Shown: positions 42,770 to 51,381 of the stretch, one piece after another
Position numbering within the stretch: the stretch's first letter is position 1
Layout of the letters: every line of letters starts with the position of its first letter
NCBI RefSeq assembly: GCF_003019815.1
Contig: NZ_CP027773.1
Span: 5,077,501-5,141,500, forward strand
Direction of reading: 5' to 3'
DNA from: Variovorax sp. PMC12
GTDB taxonomy: Bacteria; Pseudomonadota; Gammaproteobacteria; Burkholderiales; Burkholderiaceae_C
DNA length: 64,000 bases
Notes under the pieces: model-generated
Told to the model about the DNA's origin: nothing
Databases searched by the model: none
Seen by the model: the letters and a program-made list of their open reading frames with translations, nothing else
Position numbers and translations under genes: made by a program

Positions 42770-43957
42770 TCAGCGGCACTCTTCGGCCACGGCGCGAAAC
42801 ACGTCGATCGTTTCCGCCTCGTCCTGCTGCGAGCCGTAGTCGCTGAGTTTCACCACGACGGTGTAGCGTGCGGGGTTGACGTAGACGTATTGGCCGTAGA
42901 CGCCGATCGCGCTGTAGTCGCCATTCTTTTCGTGGCCGGGCGGGTGCCACCACAGCGCCGCGTACATCCAGCCGGGCTCCGCCTCGGCCACGGGCGTGGT
43001 GATGCGGGCCATCCATGCGGGAGAGACCAATGTGCGCCCGCCGACCTTGCCGCCCGCGAGCGCGAGCAGGCCGAGCTTGGCGAAATCGCGCGGCGTGGCG
43101 TTCAGGTTGCCGAAGCCGCGCTCGATGCCGCCTGCGTGATCGAGGTTCCAGCTCGCCTCGTCCTGCGCGCCTAGGGGGCCCCACAGCCGGCGCTCTAGCA
43201 CCTTCGCCAGCGGCTCGCCTTCTATCCGCGCCACCATCATCGACAGGTACTGCGCGTCGATGCTGCGGTACGCCGACCGGCTTCCAGGCGCGAAGGCGAG
43301 CGTGCGGTGCTTCATCACATAGGCGCGAAGGTCGGTGGTGATCTGCATGCCGGCGACACCGGTGAATGGCTTGTATTCGGCGTAGTCCTCGGTCACGTCG
43401 ATGCCGCTCTTCATGTCGAGCAGGTCGCGTACGGTGATCTCATCGAACTTGCCGCCGGCGGCGAACTCGGGCAGCACCGCCACCAGCTTCGTGTCTTCGG
43501 ACAGCTTGCCCTCGGCGATCAACTGCCCGACGAGAAGGCTCAAGACGGACTTGGCGATGGACCATGAAGACTCGCGCGCCGTCTTCTTGCCGGGCTCGCT
43601 GTACCACTCGTTCACCAGGGTTCCGCGGCACATGACCAGGAATGCATTGGTCCGGGTCTCCCGCAGCACGCTCAAGATGTCGGCCTTGTTGCCTTTCCAG
43701 GGGACTGTCGCGGCAAGGGGCCGCAGCTGCTCGGGAATCGGCCTTGGCTTTGTCGACGCGGCGATCATGCGGGTGTCGTACAGCGCCTCTACCTCCGATC
43801 TTGGCGTGAACAGAAAGCGGACGAGGAACACCGGGTTCTTCATGTCGATCGCGGCTGTGAACACGAAGCCGGCGGCGATCACGAGCAGGACGGCTGCTGC
43901 GGCGACGAGCCCGGGCTTGCGGCGCCGAGGCCTGGATGCCGCAGTCGACATGCCCAT
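42770..43957 (-). CDS. Serine hydrolase, beta-lactamase class C family
   Basis: 395 residues with an N-terminal membrane anchor (about 16-36) after a basic start. The catalytic SxxK is seen as SIAK in ESSWSIAKSVLS (about 132-143), followed by LLDMKSGIDV, typical of class C-like esterases and D-amino-peptidase relatives. No evidence that it degrades beta-lactams; the periplasmic esterase/peptidase role is generic. It is the last gene of a minus-strand group with VOC and AraC genes, 10 bases downstream of VOC. Confidence 0.82.
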   Translation of the reverse strand: MGMSTAASRPRRRKPGLVAAAAVLLVIAAGFVFTAAIDMKNPVFLVRFLFTPRSEVEALYDTRMIAASTKPRPIPEQLRPLAATVPWKGNKADILSVLRETRTNAFLVMCRGTLVNEWYSEPGKKTARESSWSIAKSVLSLLVGQLIAEGKLSEDTKLVAVLPEFAAGGKFDEITVRDLLDMKSGIDVTEDYAEYKPFTGVAGMQITTDLRAYVMKHRTLAFAPGSRSAYRSIDAQYLSMMVARIEGEPLAKVLERRLWGPLGAQDEASWNLDHAGGIERGFGNLNATPRDFAKLGLLALAGGKVGGRTLVSPAWMARITTPVAEAEPGWMYAALWWHPPGHEKNGDYSAIGVYGQYVYVNPARYTVVVKLSDYGSQQDEAETIDVFRAVAEECR

Positions 43958-43967
43958 GCGAGTGTCC

Positions 43968-44384
43968 CTACGCCGAGTTCACTCGCGCCTGGATCATCTT
44001 CCAGCCGTTGCCCGCGGGGTCGCGAAAGCCCGCGTCCACGCTGCCGTAGCGTTCCATGGGCTCCTGCGTGAACTCCACACCCAGCTTGCGCATCCGCTCG
44101 CAGGCCGCGCGGCAGTCGGCCACGTTCAGCACCAGCGGCGGCATCGCGCCCTTGGCCACCATGGCGCGCAACGTCTGGGCGGTCGCCTCGTCGTGTACCG
44201 GCGGCCCGGGAGTGAACAGGCCCAGCTCGAACGACGGCTGCTCCGGATGCTTCACCGTGAGCCAGCGATAGGCGCCGTTGCGCACGTCCGCGTGGACGCG
44301 GAATCCGAGCTTCTCCACATAGAACGCCAGCGCTTCGTCCTGGTCGTCCACATACAAACCCACCACACCGATACCTTGGCTCAT
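43968..44384 (-). CDS. VOC-family (glyoxalase/bleomycin-resistance-like) protein
   Basis: 138 residues containing two beta-alpha-beta-beta-beta modules: GVVGLYVDDQDEALAFYVEKLGF at the start and EFTQEPMERYGSVDAGFRDPAGNGW near the end. Metal ligands of the family would be a Glu/His on each module; the second Glu (in EQPSFELGLF) is visible. Function within the superfamily (lyase, dioxygenase or antibiotic binder) is not determinable. The AraC regulator upstream overlaps it by four bases. Confidence 0.8.
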   Translation of the reverse strand: MSQGIGVVGLYVDDQDEALAFYVEKLGFRVHADVRNGAYRWLTVKHPEQPSFELGLFTPGPPVHDEATAQTLRAMVAKGAMPPLVLNVADCRAACERMRKLGVEFTQEPMERYGSVDAGFRDPAGNGWKMIQARVNSA

Positions 44385-44911
44385 CGCGTCTCCTTGGTTG
44401 AAAGCCGTTTTGTACCGGCTGCCGTGCGGCGGCGCTTCTCCGAAACTGCTTCGGTCAGATCGGGCCGCTGCGCGGCCTTGAGCACACAGGCCGGCATGTG
44501 CTCGAGCTGCCGCGCCGCGGCCTGCAGGCGGGGGCGAAGCGTGCCGGGGCTTTCTCCCGCGACGTCGCGGAAGGTGCGGCCGAAGGTGCCCAGGCTTTCC
44601 CAGCCGGTGGCGAAGGCGATCTCGGTGATCGACAGGTCGGTGTCGCGCAGCATCGCCGTCGCCCGCTCGATGCGGCGCGTCAGCAGGTAGCGGTGCGGCG
44701 GCATGCCGAAGGCCAGCTTGAACGAACGCGCGAAATGGGCTTCGGAAACACCGCTCACCGCGGCCAGCCGCAGCACCGGCCAGGCTTCGTGCGAAGCGGC
44801 GTCCATGCGGTCTTTCGCGCGCAGCAGGCGGCGCAGCAGCTGTGGGTCCTGCATGGGGGCGCCCTCAGCCGGTGCGGGGGGCGGGGCGCTGGAGTCTTTG
44901 CGGGAGGGCAT
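44381..44911 (-). CDS. AraC-family transcriptional regulator, DNA-binding domain only
   Basis: 176 residues. The AraC double HTH occupies about 28-130 (LAAVSGVSEAHFARSFKLAFGMPPHRYL, then ITEIAFATGWESLGTFGRTFRDVAGESPG), with no N-terminal sensing domain, only a Ser/Pro-rich 25-residue start. The C-terminal 45 residues are basic and unusual for the family. Four-base overlap with the VOC gene indicates co-translation, so the VOC protein may be its ligand-binding partner or target. Confidence 0.85.
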   Translation of the reverse strand: MPSRKDSSAPPPAPAEGAPMQDPQLLRRLLRAKDRMDAASHEAWPVLRLAAVSGVSEAHFARSFKLAFGMPPHRYLLTRRIERATAMLRDTDLSITEIAFATGWESLGTFGRTFRDVAGESPGTLRPRLQAAARQLEHMPACVLKAAQRPDLTEAVSEKRRRTAAGTKRLSTKETR

Positions 44912-44994
44912 GGCAAGAGCGCCAAGGATGGGTGGCGTACGGCGAGCTTATCCGGCTTCGCCTTTCGCCGAACCATACTGCCCGCCGCCGGAGT

Positions 44995-46590
44995 TCAGCC
45001 CGCCGGCTGCGGGCGATACACGGTCTCGCCGTAGCCTCGCGGCAGCGCGCCCGGCCTGTCCGGCAGGACGGCCAGCGACGCAGCCACCGCGAGCGCCTGG
45101 TCGCGGCGGCGCGCATCCTCGGGCTCATGCGACCTTTCCGCCTTCTCGACGCTCGACAGCAACAGGCGCACGTCCGAGACACGCTTGCGCTCGAGCGGAG
45201 TCGTGGTGTCGGACGCCAGCTTGCCCATGAGGTAGCGCTGGACGCGGATCGATTCGCTCGCGGACTGCTCGACCGTCGCGCCGATGCGCTTGCCATCCTC
45301 GTAGGTGATGTCGGCGGACGCTCTGGCCTGGTCGTCGATCCGCACGTATTCGTAGAACTGCGATTCCTTCGAAGCCGTGAGCAGGAGCGACACCTCCGGC
45401 GTCAACGGCCGGTGGAAGCTTGCGCTCAGTTGGGCCTGCTGGTCCTGGTGGATGTTGCGATTGCGCGGGTCCTTGCCCGTCACGCTGGTGCTCTGCGAGA
45501 GCTTGTACGAGAAGGTGTCGACTTCCTCCGGCCGCATCGGATTCGATGAAACCGGGGGCTGCACCATCGACGCATTGAAGTCGGCCAGGCCGCTGAGCAG
45601 GCTGTGGTCGCCCGCGTTCAGCGCGATCACGCCCGGCGCCTCGCGGCCCGCGACGGGTGGCGTCACGCCGTAGTCGCTGTTCATCTGCGAGAACGCGTCC
45701 TTGAACATCGACACGAGCGCCTTGTCGCCCCGGCCCCGGCTGCCGGCGGCATCGACCTGTTGCAGGTAGCGCGCCATGGCCTGCGCCTGCTGGGTGGCGT
45801 CTCCGAGGATGGCCGGATTCGAGAGGTCGACGTCGACCTTCACCGCGCCCGACGGACCGGAGGCGTTCACCGACCGCGACTTCGCGTCGGCATGGAACTC
45901 GAGGGTGTTGATGGCGCCCTTGCCATCGGCCTTGATGCCGGCCTTGAAGTCGATCGACGACAGAACCGCCGGGTCGAACTTCATGAGGCCGCCGAGCGCC
46001 ATGCGCGGCGGAAAGGCGCTCAGGCCGTCGATGGCTTCCTGGAAGGCATCCGAGAGCTGCACCAGCGCCTTGCGCTCGGCCTCGGTGAGTTCGCCGCCGG
46101 AGACCTTGATCTGCACCGCCATGCCGTCGTCCTGGCTGCCGAGGCCCAGCTCGACGGTGGCACCGCTGGCCGTGCGGATCGACAGCTTGATCTGGTTGTC
46201 GGCGTCGGTGTGCAGCGCCGAGGCGCTCGTGCCTTGCGCCGCCAGCGTCAGCGACTGGGAGAAGTCGCCGGCGTCCGCGCCGAAGCGCTTGAGCATCGCG
46301 GCGCCCAATCCGTTGAACCGCGTGCCGCTCGGGCCATGGACGAGGTTGCCCGCCATCAGCGAGGAGATCGCGTCGTCGGGCTGCCGCTCCCAGGCGGGTG
46401 CGGCGACCGTTCGGCCCGATATTGCATAGGTCCGCGCATCGGCCGGCGTGGCCGACTGCCCGAGGCTCACGGAAACGGCGGGCGTGGCCGTTGCCGCGGT
46501 GTCGACGGGGACCGGCTGGCTGTTGGTGCGCCATGCGGTGGTGGCGCCTGACGTGACCAGGGGGCTGACAGCGGTCGGGGTGACGATCAA
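44995..46590 (-). CDS. Large protein of unknown family (531 residues, TTG start)
   Basis: The coding frame is clear and has no competing gene. I take TTG 46590 as start, because AGGAG lies 6 bases upstream and the frame upstream overlaps the terminator and amidase. The product has no signal peptide or membrane helix. It is Ala/Ser/Asp-rich, with a middle block on a beta-like LGLGSQDDGMAVQIKVSGG followed by helical ELTEAERKALVQLSDAFQEAIDG, and a C-terminal part with FYEYVRIDDQARASADITYEDGK (split here as about 417-439). Eleven DxD-type acidic clusters give it a low pI look. No family recognised. Possible secreted or surface-type protein, but no evidence of export. Confidence 0.6.
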   Translation of the reverse strand: MIVTPTAVSPLVTSGATTAWRTNSQPVPVDTAATATPAVSVSLGQSATPADARTYAISGRTVAAPAWERQPDDAISSLMAGNLVHGPSGTRFNGLGAAMLKRFGADAGDFSQSLTLAAQGTSASALHTDADNQIKLSIRTASGATVELGLGSQDDGMAVQIKVSGGELTEAERKALVQLSDAFQEAIDGLSAFPPRMALGGLMKFDPAVLSSIDFKAGIKADGKGAINTLEFHADAKSRSVNASGPSGAVKVDVDLSNPAILGDATQQAQAMARYLQQVDAAGSRGRGDKALVSMFKDAFSQMNSDYGVTPPVAGREAPGVIALNAGDHSLLSGLADFNASMVQPPVSSNPMRPEEVDTFSYKLSQSTSVTGKDPRNRNIHQDQQAQLSASFHRPLTPEVSLLLTASKESQFYEYVRIDDQARASADITYEDGKRIGATVEQSASESIRVQRYLMGKLASDTTTPLERKRVSDVRLLLSSVEKAERSHEPEDARRRDQALAVAASLAVLPDRPGALPRGYGETVYRPQPAG

Positions 46591-46603
46591 TCCAGGCTCC
46601 TGT

Positions 46604-46640
46604 CGAAAAAGAAGACGCCCGGTATCCGGGCACTCTTCCT
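46604..46640 (-). terminator. Probable rho-independent terminator after the amidase gene
   Basis: Core stem GCCCGG-TAT-CCGGGC (46617-46631), extended by partly paired GAAGA/TCTTC arms. Read on the minus strand it is followed by CTTCTTTTTC. It lies 31 bases after the amidase stop and before the TTG start of the unknown gene, so it should limit read-through between them. Confidence 0.6.
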
Positions 46641-46670
46641 TATCGGCAGGTTCGCCAGTTTCTGAAGGCT

Positions 46671-48077
46671 TCAGCTGCCTGCCCGCGGCCCCTCGGGCCA
46701 GGGCCGCTGCAATTCGCGGATCTGCTCGAAGGCGCGCGAAACGCGAAGCACGCCGAGATCGTCGAAGCGCTGCCCCGCGATTTGCAGGCCGATCGGCAAG
46801 CCCGAGGCCGAGTAGCCGCAGTTCACCGACGAAGCCGGCTGCTCCGACATGTTGAACGGCACCGTGAAGCCGATGTGCTCCAGGGCACGCAGCGGATCGT
46901 TGGTGGGCGAGGGCGCTTCCGCGGCCGCCGGCATGTTCGGCGACACCGGCGAGATCACGTAGTCGAAGCGCGCGCATGCGCTGACGGCGGCCACGCGCGT
47001 TGCGTGGAACTGGCTGAAGCTGCGGAACACATGCTCGCCGCTGAACTCCGCCGCGCTCTCGGCCCATTCGCGGATATAGGGCAGCACCTTCGCGCGCTGG
47101 TCGGCGCGCAGCCCCTTCATGTCCACCAGCGAGCGCATGCGCCACAGGTGGTCCATGCCATCGAGCATCGCCTGCGACATGAAGGGCTGCATCGGTTCGA
47201 TGACGGCGCCTGCCTTTTCCAGCAGGCGTGCGGCCTGCTCGACCGCCGCCTGGATCTCGGGCTCCACCGCCAGTCCGCAGCCCGCGTCGAGCAGCAGCCC
47301 GATGCGCAGTCCGCGCAGATGGTCGGGCGACACGTCGAAGGCGGACCAGTCGATGTCCTGCGCCGGCAAACTCATGCTGTCGCGTGCGTCGGGCCTGGCC
47401 AGCGCCTGCATCATCAGCGCGGCGTCGCCCACGGTGCGCGTCATCGGGCCGGCCGCGCGGCCCATGTAGGGTGGGTCGATCGGAATGCGGCCCAGGCTGG
47501 GCTTGAGCGTGAAGATGCCGCACCAGCTCGCGGGCAGGCGCAGCGAGCCGCCGATGTCGGTGCCCAGGTGCAGAGGGCCGTAGCCGGCAGCAGCCGCGGC
47601 ACCCGCGCCCGCGCTGGAGCCGCCCGGCGTGAGCCGCAGGTCCCACGGATTGCGCGCCAGCGTGTGGAAGCTCGAGAGGCCCGAAGACAGCATGCCGTAG
47701 TCCGGCATGGTGGTCTTGCTCACGATCACCGCGCCCGCTTCCTTCAGGCGCGCGGCCGGTGGCGCGTCGGCGGCGGCGGGCTTCAGGTCGACGGCCGCGG
47801 TGCCGGCCGGCATCGGGTCGCCGCGCGTGGCGATGTTTTCCTTGATGGTCGCCGGCACGCCGTCGAGCGGACCGCGCGCGTCGCCGCGCTGCCAGCGCGC
47901 CTCCGATGCCCGCGCCTGCTCGAGCGCGGCCTCGGGCCTGAAGAGCCAGGTGGCCTGCAGGTGCGGCTCCCAGCGCTCGATGTGCGCAATGACGGCCTGC
48001 GTGACCTCCACCGGCGAGAGCTTGCGGTCGCGGTAGGCCGCGGCAAGCTCCTGCGCGGTCAGGTCGCTCAGCCCCAC
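46671..48077 (-). CDS. Amidase signature family enzyme
   Basis: 468 residues. The Ser-cisSer-Lys machinery is visible: Lys in PATIKENIATRG (about 72-83), the Gly/Ser block TPGGSSAGAGAAAAAGYGP with the cis-Ser, and the nucleophile Ser in GTDIGGSLRLPA. The start is a GTG at 48077 within the last codons of the upstream binding-protein gene (10-base overlap, no ribosome-binding site, so coupled). The long open frame beyond that is antisense or shadow sequence. It would hydrolyse an amide, perhaps the imported compound. Family includes aryl-amidases and GatA. Confidence 0.88.
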   Translation of the reverse strand: MGLSDLTAQELAAAYRDRKLSPVEVTQAVIAHIERWEPHLQATWLFRPEAALEQARASEARWQRGDARGPLDGVPATIKENIATRGDPMPAGTAAVDLKPAAADAPPAARLKEAGAVIVSKTTMPDYGMLSSGLSSFHTLARNPWDLRLTPGGSSAGAGAAAAAGYGPLHLGTDIGGSLRLPASWCGIFTLKPSLGRIPIDPPYMGRAAGPMTRTVGDAALMMQALARPDARDSMSLPAQDIDWSAFDVSPDHLRGLRIGLLLDAGCGLAVEPEIQAAVEQAARLLEKAGAVIEPMQPFMSQAMLDGMDHLWRMRSLVDMKGLRADQRAKVLPYIREWAESAAEFSGEHVFRSFSQFHATRVAAVSACARFDYVISPVSPNMPAAAEAPSPTNDPLRALEHIGFTVPFNMSEQPASSVNCGYSASGLPIGLQIAGQRFDDLGVLRVSRAFEQIRELQRPWPEGPRAGS

Positions 48078-49555
48078 GACAGCGCCGACAGGTCGTTCAC
48101 GAAGATCGGGTTTTCCTTCCAGATGCCCTTGACGTTCTTCTTCGCCACGGTCGGGAACTGCGGCTGGTAGAGGAAGCCGTTGGCCGCGTCGGTGGCCAGC
48201 ATCTTCTGCGCGTCGCCGAGCAGCTTGTTGCGCTCCGCGGTGTTGGCGGTGGTCTTGATCTTGTCGAACAGCGTGTCGAAGGCCTTCGACTGGTAGCCCC
48301 AGTAGTAGTCCGACTTGGCGTAGTTGCCGAGGTCGAAGGGCTCCACGTGCGACACGATCGACAGGTCGTAGTCCTTGTTGCCGTAGGTGCCGCTGAGCCA
48401 CTGCGCCCACTCGACGTTCTGCACCTTCACCACGATGCCGATCTTGGCCAGCTGGGCCACGATCACCTCGCCGCCCTGGCGCGCGTAGGGCGGCGGGGGC
48501 AGCGTCATCTTGAGTTCGAGCGGCGTCTTCACGCCGGCTTCGGCCAGCAGCTTCTTGGCCTTCTCGATGTCGAAGGGGTTGATGGCGGTGGTGTCGACAT
48601 AGCCCGCCGCGCCCGGCACGTAGTGGCTGCCGATGGGCACGCCGAAGCCATCCGCGGCGCCTTCGATCACGGCCTTGCGGTCGATGGCCGCGAGGATGGC
48701 GCGGCGCACGCGCACGTCGTCCAGCGGCTTCTTGCGGTTGTTGATCGACAGGATGGTCTTGGCGCGCGAGCCGGCCAGGATCACCTGGAACTGCGGGTTC
48801 ATCTTGAACTGCGGCACCACGCGCGTGCCGATGCGCGGGAACACGTCGATGTCGCCCGACAGTACCGCCGCGGCCTGCGCCGCGGTGTCGGAGATGAAGC
48901 GGAAGGTGACCTTGTTGATCTTGGCGGTGGCGGGGCTGCGGAAGCCTTCCCACTTGCTCAGCGTGATCGACGAGCCCTTGGCCCAGTTGTCGAGCTTGTA
49001 GGGGCCGGTGCCGACTGGCTTGGTGGCATTGCCCTCGGCGCTCTTGGGCTCCACGATCACGGCCGTGGCCTGGCCCAGCACGAAGGGCAGGTCGGGGTCG
49101 ATTTCCTTGTTGATGACCACCACGGTGTAGTCGTCGACCACCTGGGTGCTCAGGTTGGCGAAGGTGCGCTTGTCCTTGTTGGTGCTCTTCTCGCTGCCGG
49201 CGCGGTCGAACGAGAACTTGACCGCGGCCGCGTTGAAGGGCTCGCCGTTCTGGTACTTCACGCCGCGCTTGAGCTTGAAGGTGTAGGTCTTCAGGTCGGG
49301 CGAGACTTCCCAGCTGTCGGCCAGCAGCGGCGTGACGCTGCCGTCGGCGTTGATCTTGGTGAGCGTTTCCAGGATGTTGTACTGCACAACTTCCGCGATG
49401 GCGGCGGCGGCGCCGCTGGTGGGGTCCAGGCCCGGCGGCTCGAGCGCCATGCCGATCACGATGGCGTCCTTCCTGCCCTGCGCCATGCCGGCGAGCGGGG
49501 TGGCCAGCGCAACGGTGGCGCCGGCGGTGGTGAGGAGGGTGCGGCGGTTCAACAT
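48068..49555 (-). CDS. ABC transporter substrate-binding protein, peptide/nickel (SBP_bac_5) family, copy 1
   Basis: 495 residues from ATG 49555 (GGAG 9 bases upstream). The leader MLNRRTLLTTAG with a twin-Arg and an AQG-type cleavage region suggests export by Tat. Family landmarks: EPPGLDPT, LADSWEVSPDLKTYTFKLKRGVKYQNGEPF and GTGPYKLDNW. It binds a peptide-like ligand for the dpp-type importer encoded upstream. It is about 70-75% identical by eye to copy 2 at 49768, and shares a 119-base identical tract with it. The stop overlaps the amidase start. Confidence 0.9.
   Translation of the reverse strand: MLNRRTLLTTAGATVALATPLAGMAQGRKDAIVIGMALEPPGLDPTSGAAAAIAEVVQYNILETLTKINADGSVTPLLADSWEVSPDLKTYTFKLKRGVKYQNGEPFNAAAVKFSFDRAGSEKSTNKDKRTFANLSTQVVDDYTVVVINKEIDPDLPFVLGQATAVIVEPKSAEGNATKPVGTGPYKLDNWAKGSSITLSKWEGFRSPATAKINKVTFRFISDTAAQAAAVLSGDIDVFPRIGTRVVPQFKMNPQFQVILAGSRAKTILSINNRKKPLDDVRVRRAILAAIDRKAVIEGAADGFGVPIGSHYVPGAAGYVDTTAINPFDIEKAKKLLAEAGVKTPLELKMTLPPPPYARQGGEVIVAQLAKIGIVVKVQNVEWAQWLSGTYGNKDYDLSIVSHVEPFDLGNYAKSDYYWGYQSKAFDTLFDKIKTTANTAERNKLLGDAQKMLATDAANGFLYQPQFPTVAKKNVKGIWKENPIFVNDLSALSWG
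49229..49347. repeat. 119-bp identical tract, copy 1 (in binding-protein gene 1)
   Basis: Identical base for base to 50932-51050. After one mismatch the identity resumes for another 21 bases. It encodes the DSWEVSPDLKTYTFKLKRG region. See the copy in binding-protein gene 2. Confidence 0.9.
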
Positions 49556-49767
49556 ACGTGTGATCTCCGGAAAAACAGGCCAGGTTCGAATGACTGCTTC
49601 GGCGTGCGCCGTGCCCCGAAGGGAGGCGCGACGCCGCAAAGACACGACACGCAGCACGAAAGATGCCACGTGCGCAACCGGTCATTCTCTCGCAGCGGGA
49701 GCGCCGCCGAGCGGCCCGCGGGGCGGTTTTTCCTCGGGACGTTCCCGTAGGCCGCGGACCGCCTGGC

Positions 49768-51261
49768 TCAGGCCCAGGACATTGCCGCGATGTCGTTCAC
49801 GAAGATCGGCGCGTCCTTCCACAGCCCGCGCAGGTTGCGCCCGGCGATGGTGATGAACTGAGGCTGGAACAGGAACACGTTGGCCGCGTCTTCCGCCAGC
49901 AGCCGCTGCGCGTCGCCGAGGTAGCGCAGGCGGTCGGCGGGGCGCGCCGCATTGCGGGCCTTGTCGAACACCTCGTTGAACTTTGCCGACTGGTAGCCCC
50001 AGTAGTACTCCGGCTTGGTGTAGTTCACCAGGTCGAAGGGCTCGACGTGCAGGATCAGGGAGAGGTCGTAGTTCTTGTTGCCGTAGGTGCCGCTGATCCA
50101 CTGCGCCCACTCGACGTTCTGGATCTTCGCGACGATGCCGATCTTGGCCAGCTGCGCGGCGATCAGCTCGCCGCCCTGGCGCGCATAGGGCGGGGGCGGC
50201 AGCACCAGTTCGAGCTCCAGCGGCGTCTTCACGCCGGCCTCGGCCAGCAGCTTTTTTGCCTTCTCGATGTCGTACGGGTTCACGCCGGTGGTGTCCACAT
50301 AGCCGGGCAGGCCCGGCACGTAGTGGCTGCCGATGGGAATGCCGCGGCCGTCCACCGCCGCGTCGATCACGGCCTTGCGGTCGATGGCCGCGGCAATGGC
50401 GCGGCGCACTCGCACGTCGTCCAGCGGCTTGCGCTTGTTGTTGATGGCCAGGATGGTCTTGCCGAGCGAGGCGTTGAACACGATCTGGAAGCGCTTGTCG
50501 TTCTGGAACTGCGACAGGCTGCGCGACACCGAGGCGTGCGGGAACAGGTCGATGTCGTTCGACAGCAGCGCGGCCGTCTGCGCCGCCGGCTCGGAGATGA
50601 ACCGGAAGGTGGCCTTGCGGATCTGCACCGTCTCGGCGCCGCGCCAGCCGTCCCACTTGGCCAGCACGATGCTCGAGCCCTTGGCCCAGTTGTCGAGCCT
50701 GTAGGGGCCCGTGCCGATCGGCTTTGTGGCGTTGGTTTCCACGCTCTTCGGTTCGACCAGGATGGCGGAAGCCTGGCCCAGCAGGAACAGCAGGTCGGGC
50801 TCGATCTCCTTGCTGATCAGCACCACCGTGTGCTCGTCGACCACCTGCGTCGCGATGTTGGTGAAGGTGCGCTTGTCCTTGTTGGTGCTGTTGGCCGCGG
50901 CCGCGCGGTCGAACGAGAACTTCACGCTCTGCGCGTTGAAGGGCTCGCCGTTCTGGTACTTCACGCCGCGCTTGAGCTTGAAGGTGTAGGTCTTCAGGTC
51001 GGGCGAGACTTCCCAGCTGTCGGCCAGCAGCGGCGTGACGCTGCCGTCGGAGTTGATCTTGGTGAGCGTTTCGAACACCGTGTAGAGCACCACTTCCGCG
51101 ATTTCGGCGCCGGCCTTGGCCGTGGGGTCCAGCCCCGTGGGCTCGAGCGTGAGACCGATCACCAGCGCGTCTTTTTTTCTTTGCGCCAGCGCGATGGTCG
51201 GCAGGGCCAGCGGTGTCAGGGCTGCGGCGCCGGTGGCGAGCAGGGTGCGTCGTTTGAGCAT
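49768..51261 (-). CDS. ABC transporter substrate-binding protein, peptide/nickel (SBP_bac_5) family, copy 2
   Basis: 497 residues from ATG 51261 (GAGGA 9-13 bases upstream). The leader MLKRRTLLATGA is again twin-Arg-like, ending near ALAQ. Same family motifs as copy 1: EPTGLDPT, LADSWEVSPDLKTYTFKLKRGVKYQ and GTGPYRLDNW. It follows the dpp-type permease/ATPase genes in the same direction after a 120-base gap. Two binding proteins for one importer often widen ligand range. Confidence 0.9.
   Translation of the reverse strand: MLKRRTLLATGAAALTPLALPTIALAQRKKDALVIGLTLEPTGLDPTAKAGAEIAEVVLYTVFETLTKINSDGSVTPLLADSWEVSPDLKTYTFKLKRGVKYQNGEPFNAQSVKFSFDRAAAANSTNKDKRTFTNIATQVVDEHTVVLISKEIEPDLLFLLGQASAILVEPKSVETNATKPIGTGPYRLDNWAKGSSIVLAKWDGWRGAETVQIRKATFRFISEPAAQTAALLSNDIDLFPHASVSRSLSQFQNDKRFQIVFNASLGKTILAINNKRKPLDDVRVRRAIAAAIDRKAVIDAAVDGRGIPIGSHYVPGLPGYVDTTGVNPYDIEKAKKLLAEAGVKTPLELELVLPPPPYARQGGELIAAQLAKIGIVAKIQNVEWAQWISGTYGNKNYDLSLILHVEPFDLVNYTKPEYYWGYQSAKFNEVFDKARNAARPADRLRYLGDAQRLLAEDAANVFLFQPQFITIAGRNLRGLWKDAPIFVNDIAAMSWA
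50932..51050. repeat. 119-bp identical tract, copy 2 (in binding-protein gene 2)
   Basis: Second copy of the tract at 49229-49347. The surrounding coding sequence of the two genes differs at many bases, so this patch is more alike than its flanks, as expected after gene conversion. Confidence 0.9.
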
Positions 51262-51381
51262 GAAGCGGTGTCCTCGGAACAGGGGGCAAGCATCATCCGC
51301 GAGGTGGCGGCCTTCGCGCAACCAGATGCTTATGACCCACTCATCCTAAGAACGGCCGGCGACACGCCGGTGTCAGCTCCC

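Noticed and set aside
42770..43957. A true beta-lactamase resistance gene
   Set aside because: The class C fold and SxxK are present, but so they are in many esterases and peptidases. Nothing in the sequence or neighbours shows beta-lactam hydrolysis.
44995..47646. An 883-residue version of the unknown gene
   Set aside because: Upstream of 46590 the frame is the shadow of the amidase gene. TTG 46590 has a good ribosome-binding site and follows a terminator.
46671..49685. A 1004-residue fusion of a binding protein and an amidase
   Set aside because: The part upstream of 48077 is a shifted-frame shadow of the binding-protein gene. Only the region downstream of GTG 48077 matches the amidase family.
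49715..49740. Plus-strand terminator-like sequence (GC-rich dyad followed by GGTTTTTCC)
   Set aside because: No plus-strand gene ends there, and on the minus strand the T-run would precede the stem. It cannot end the flanking genes.
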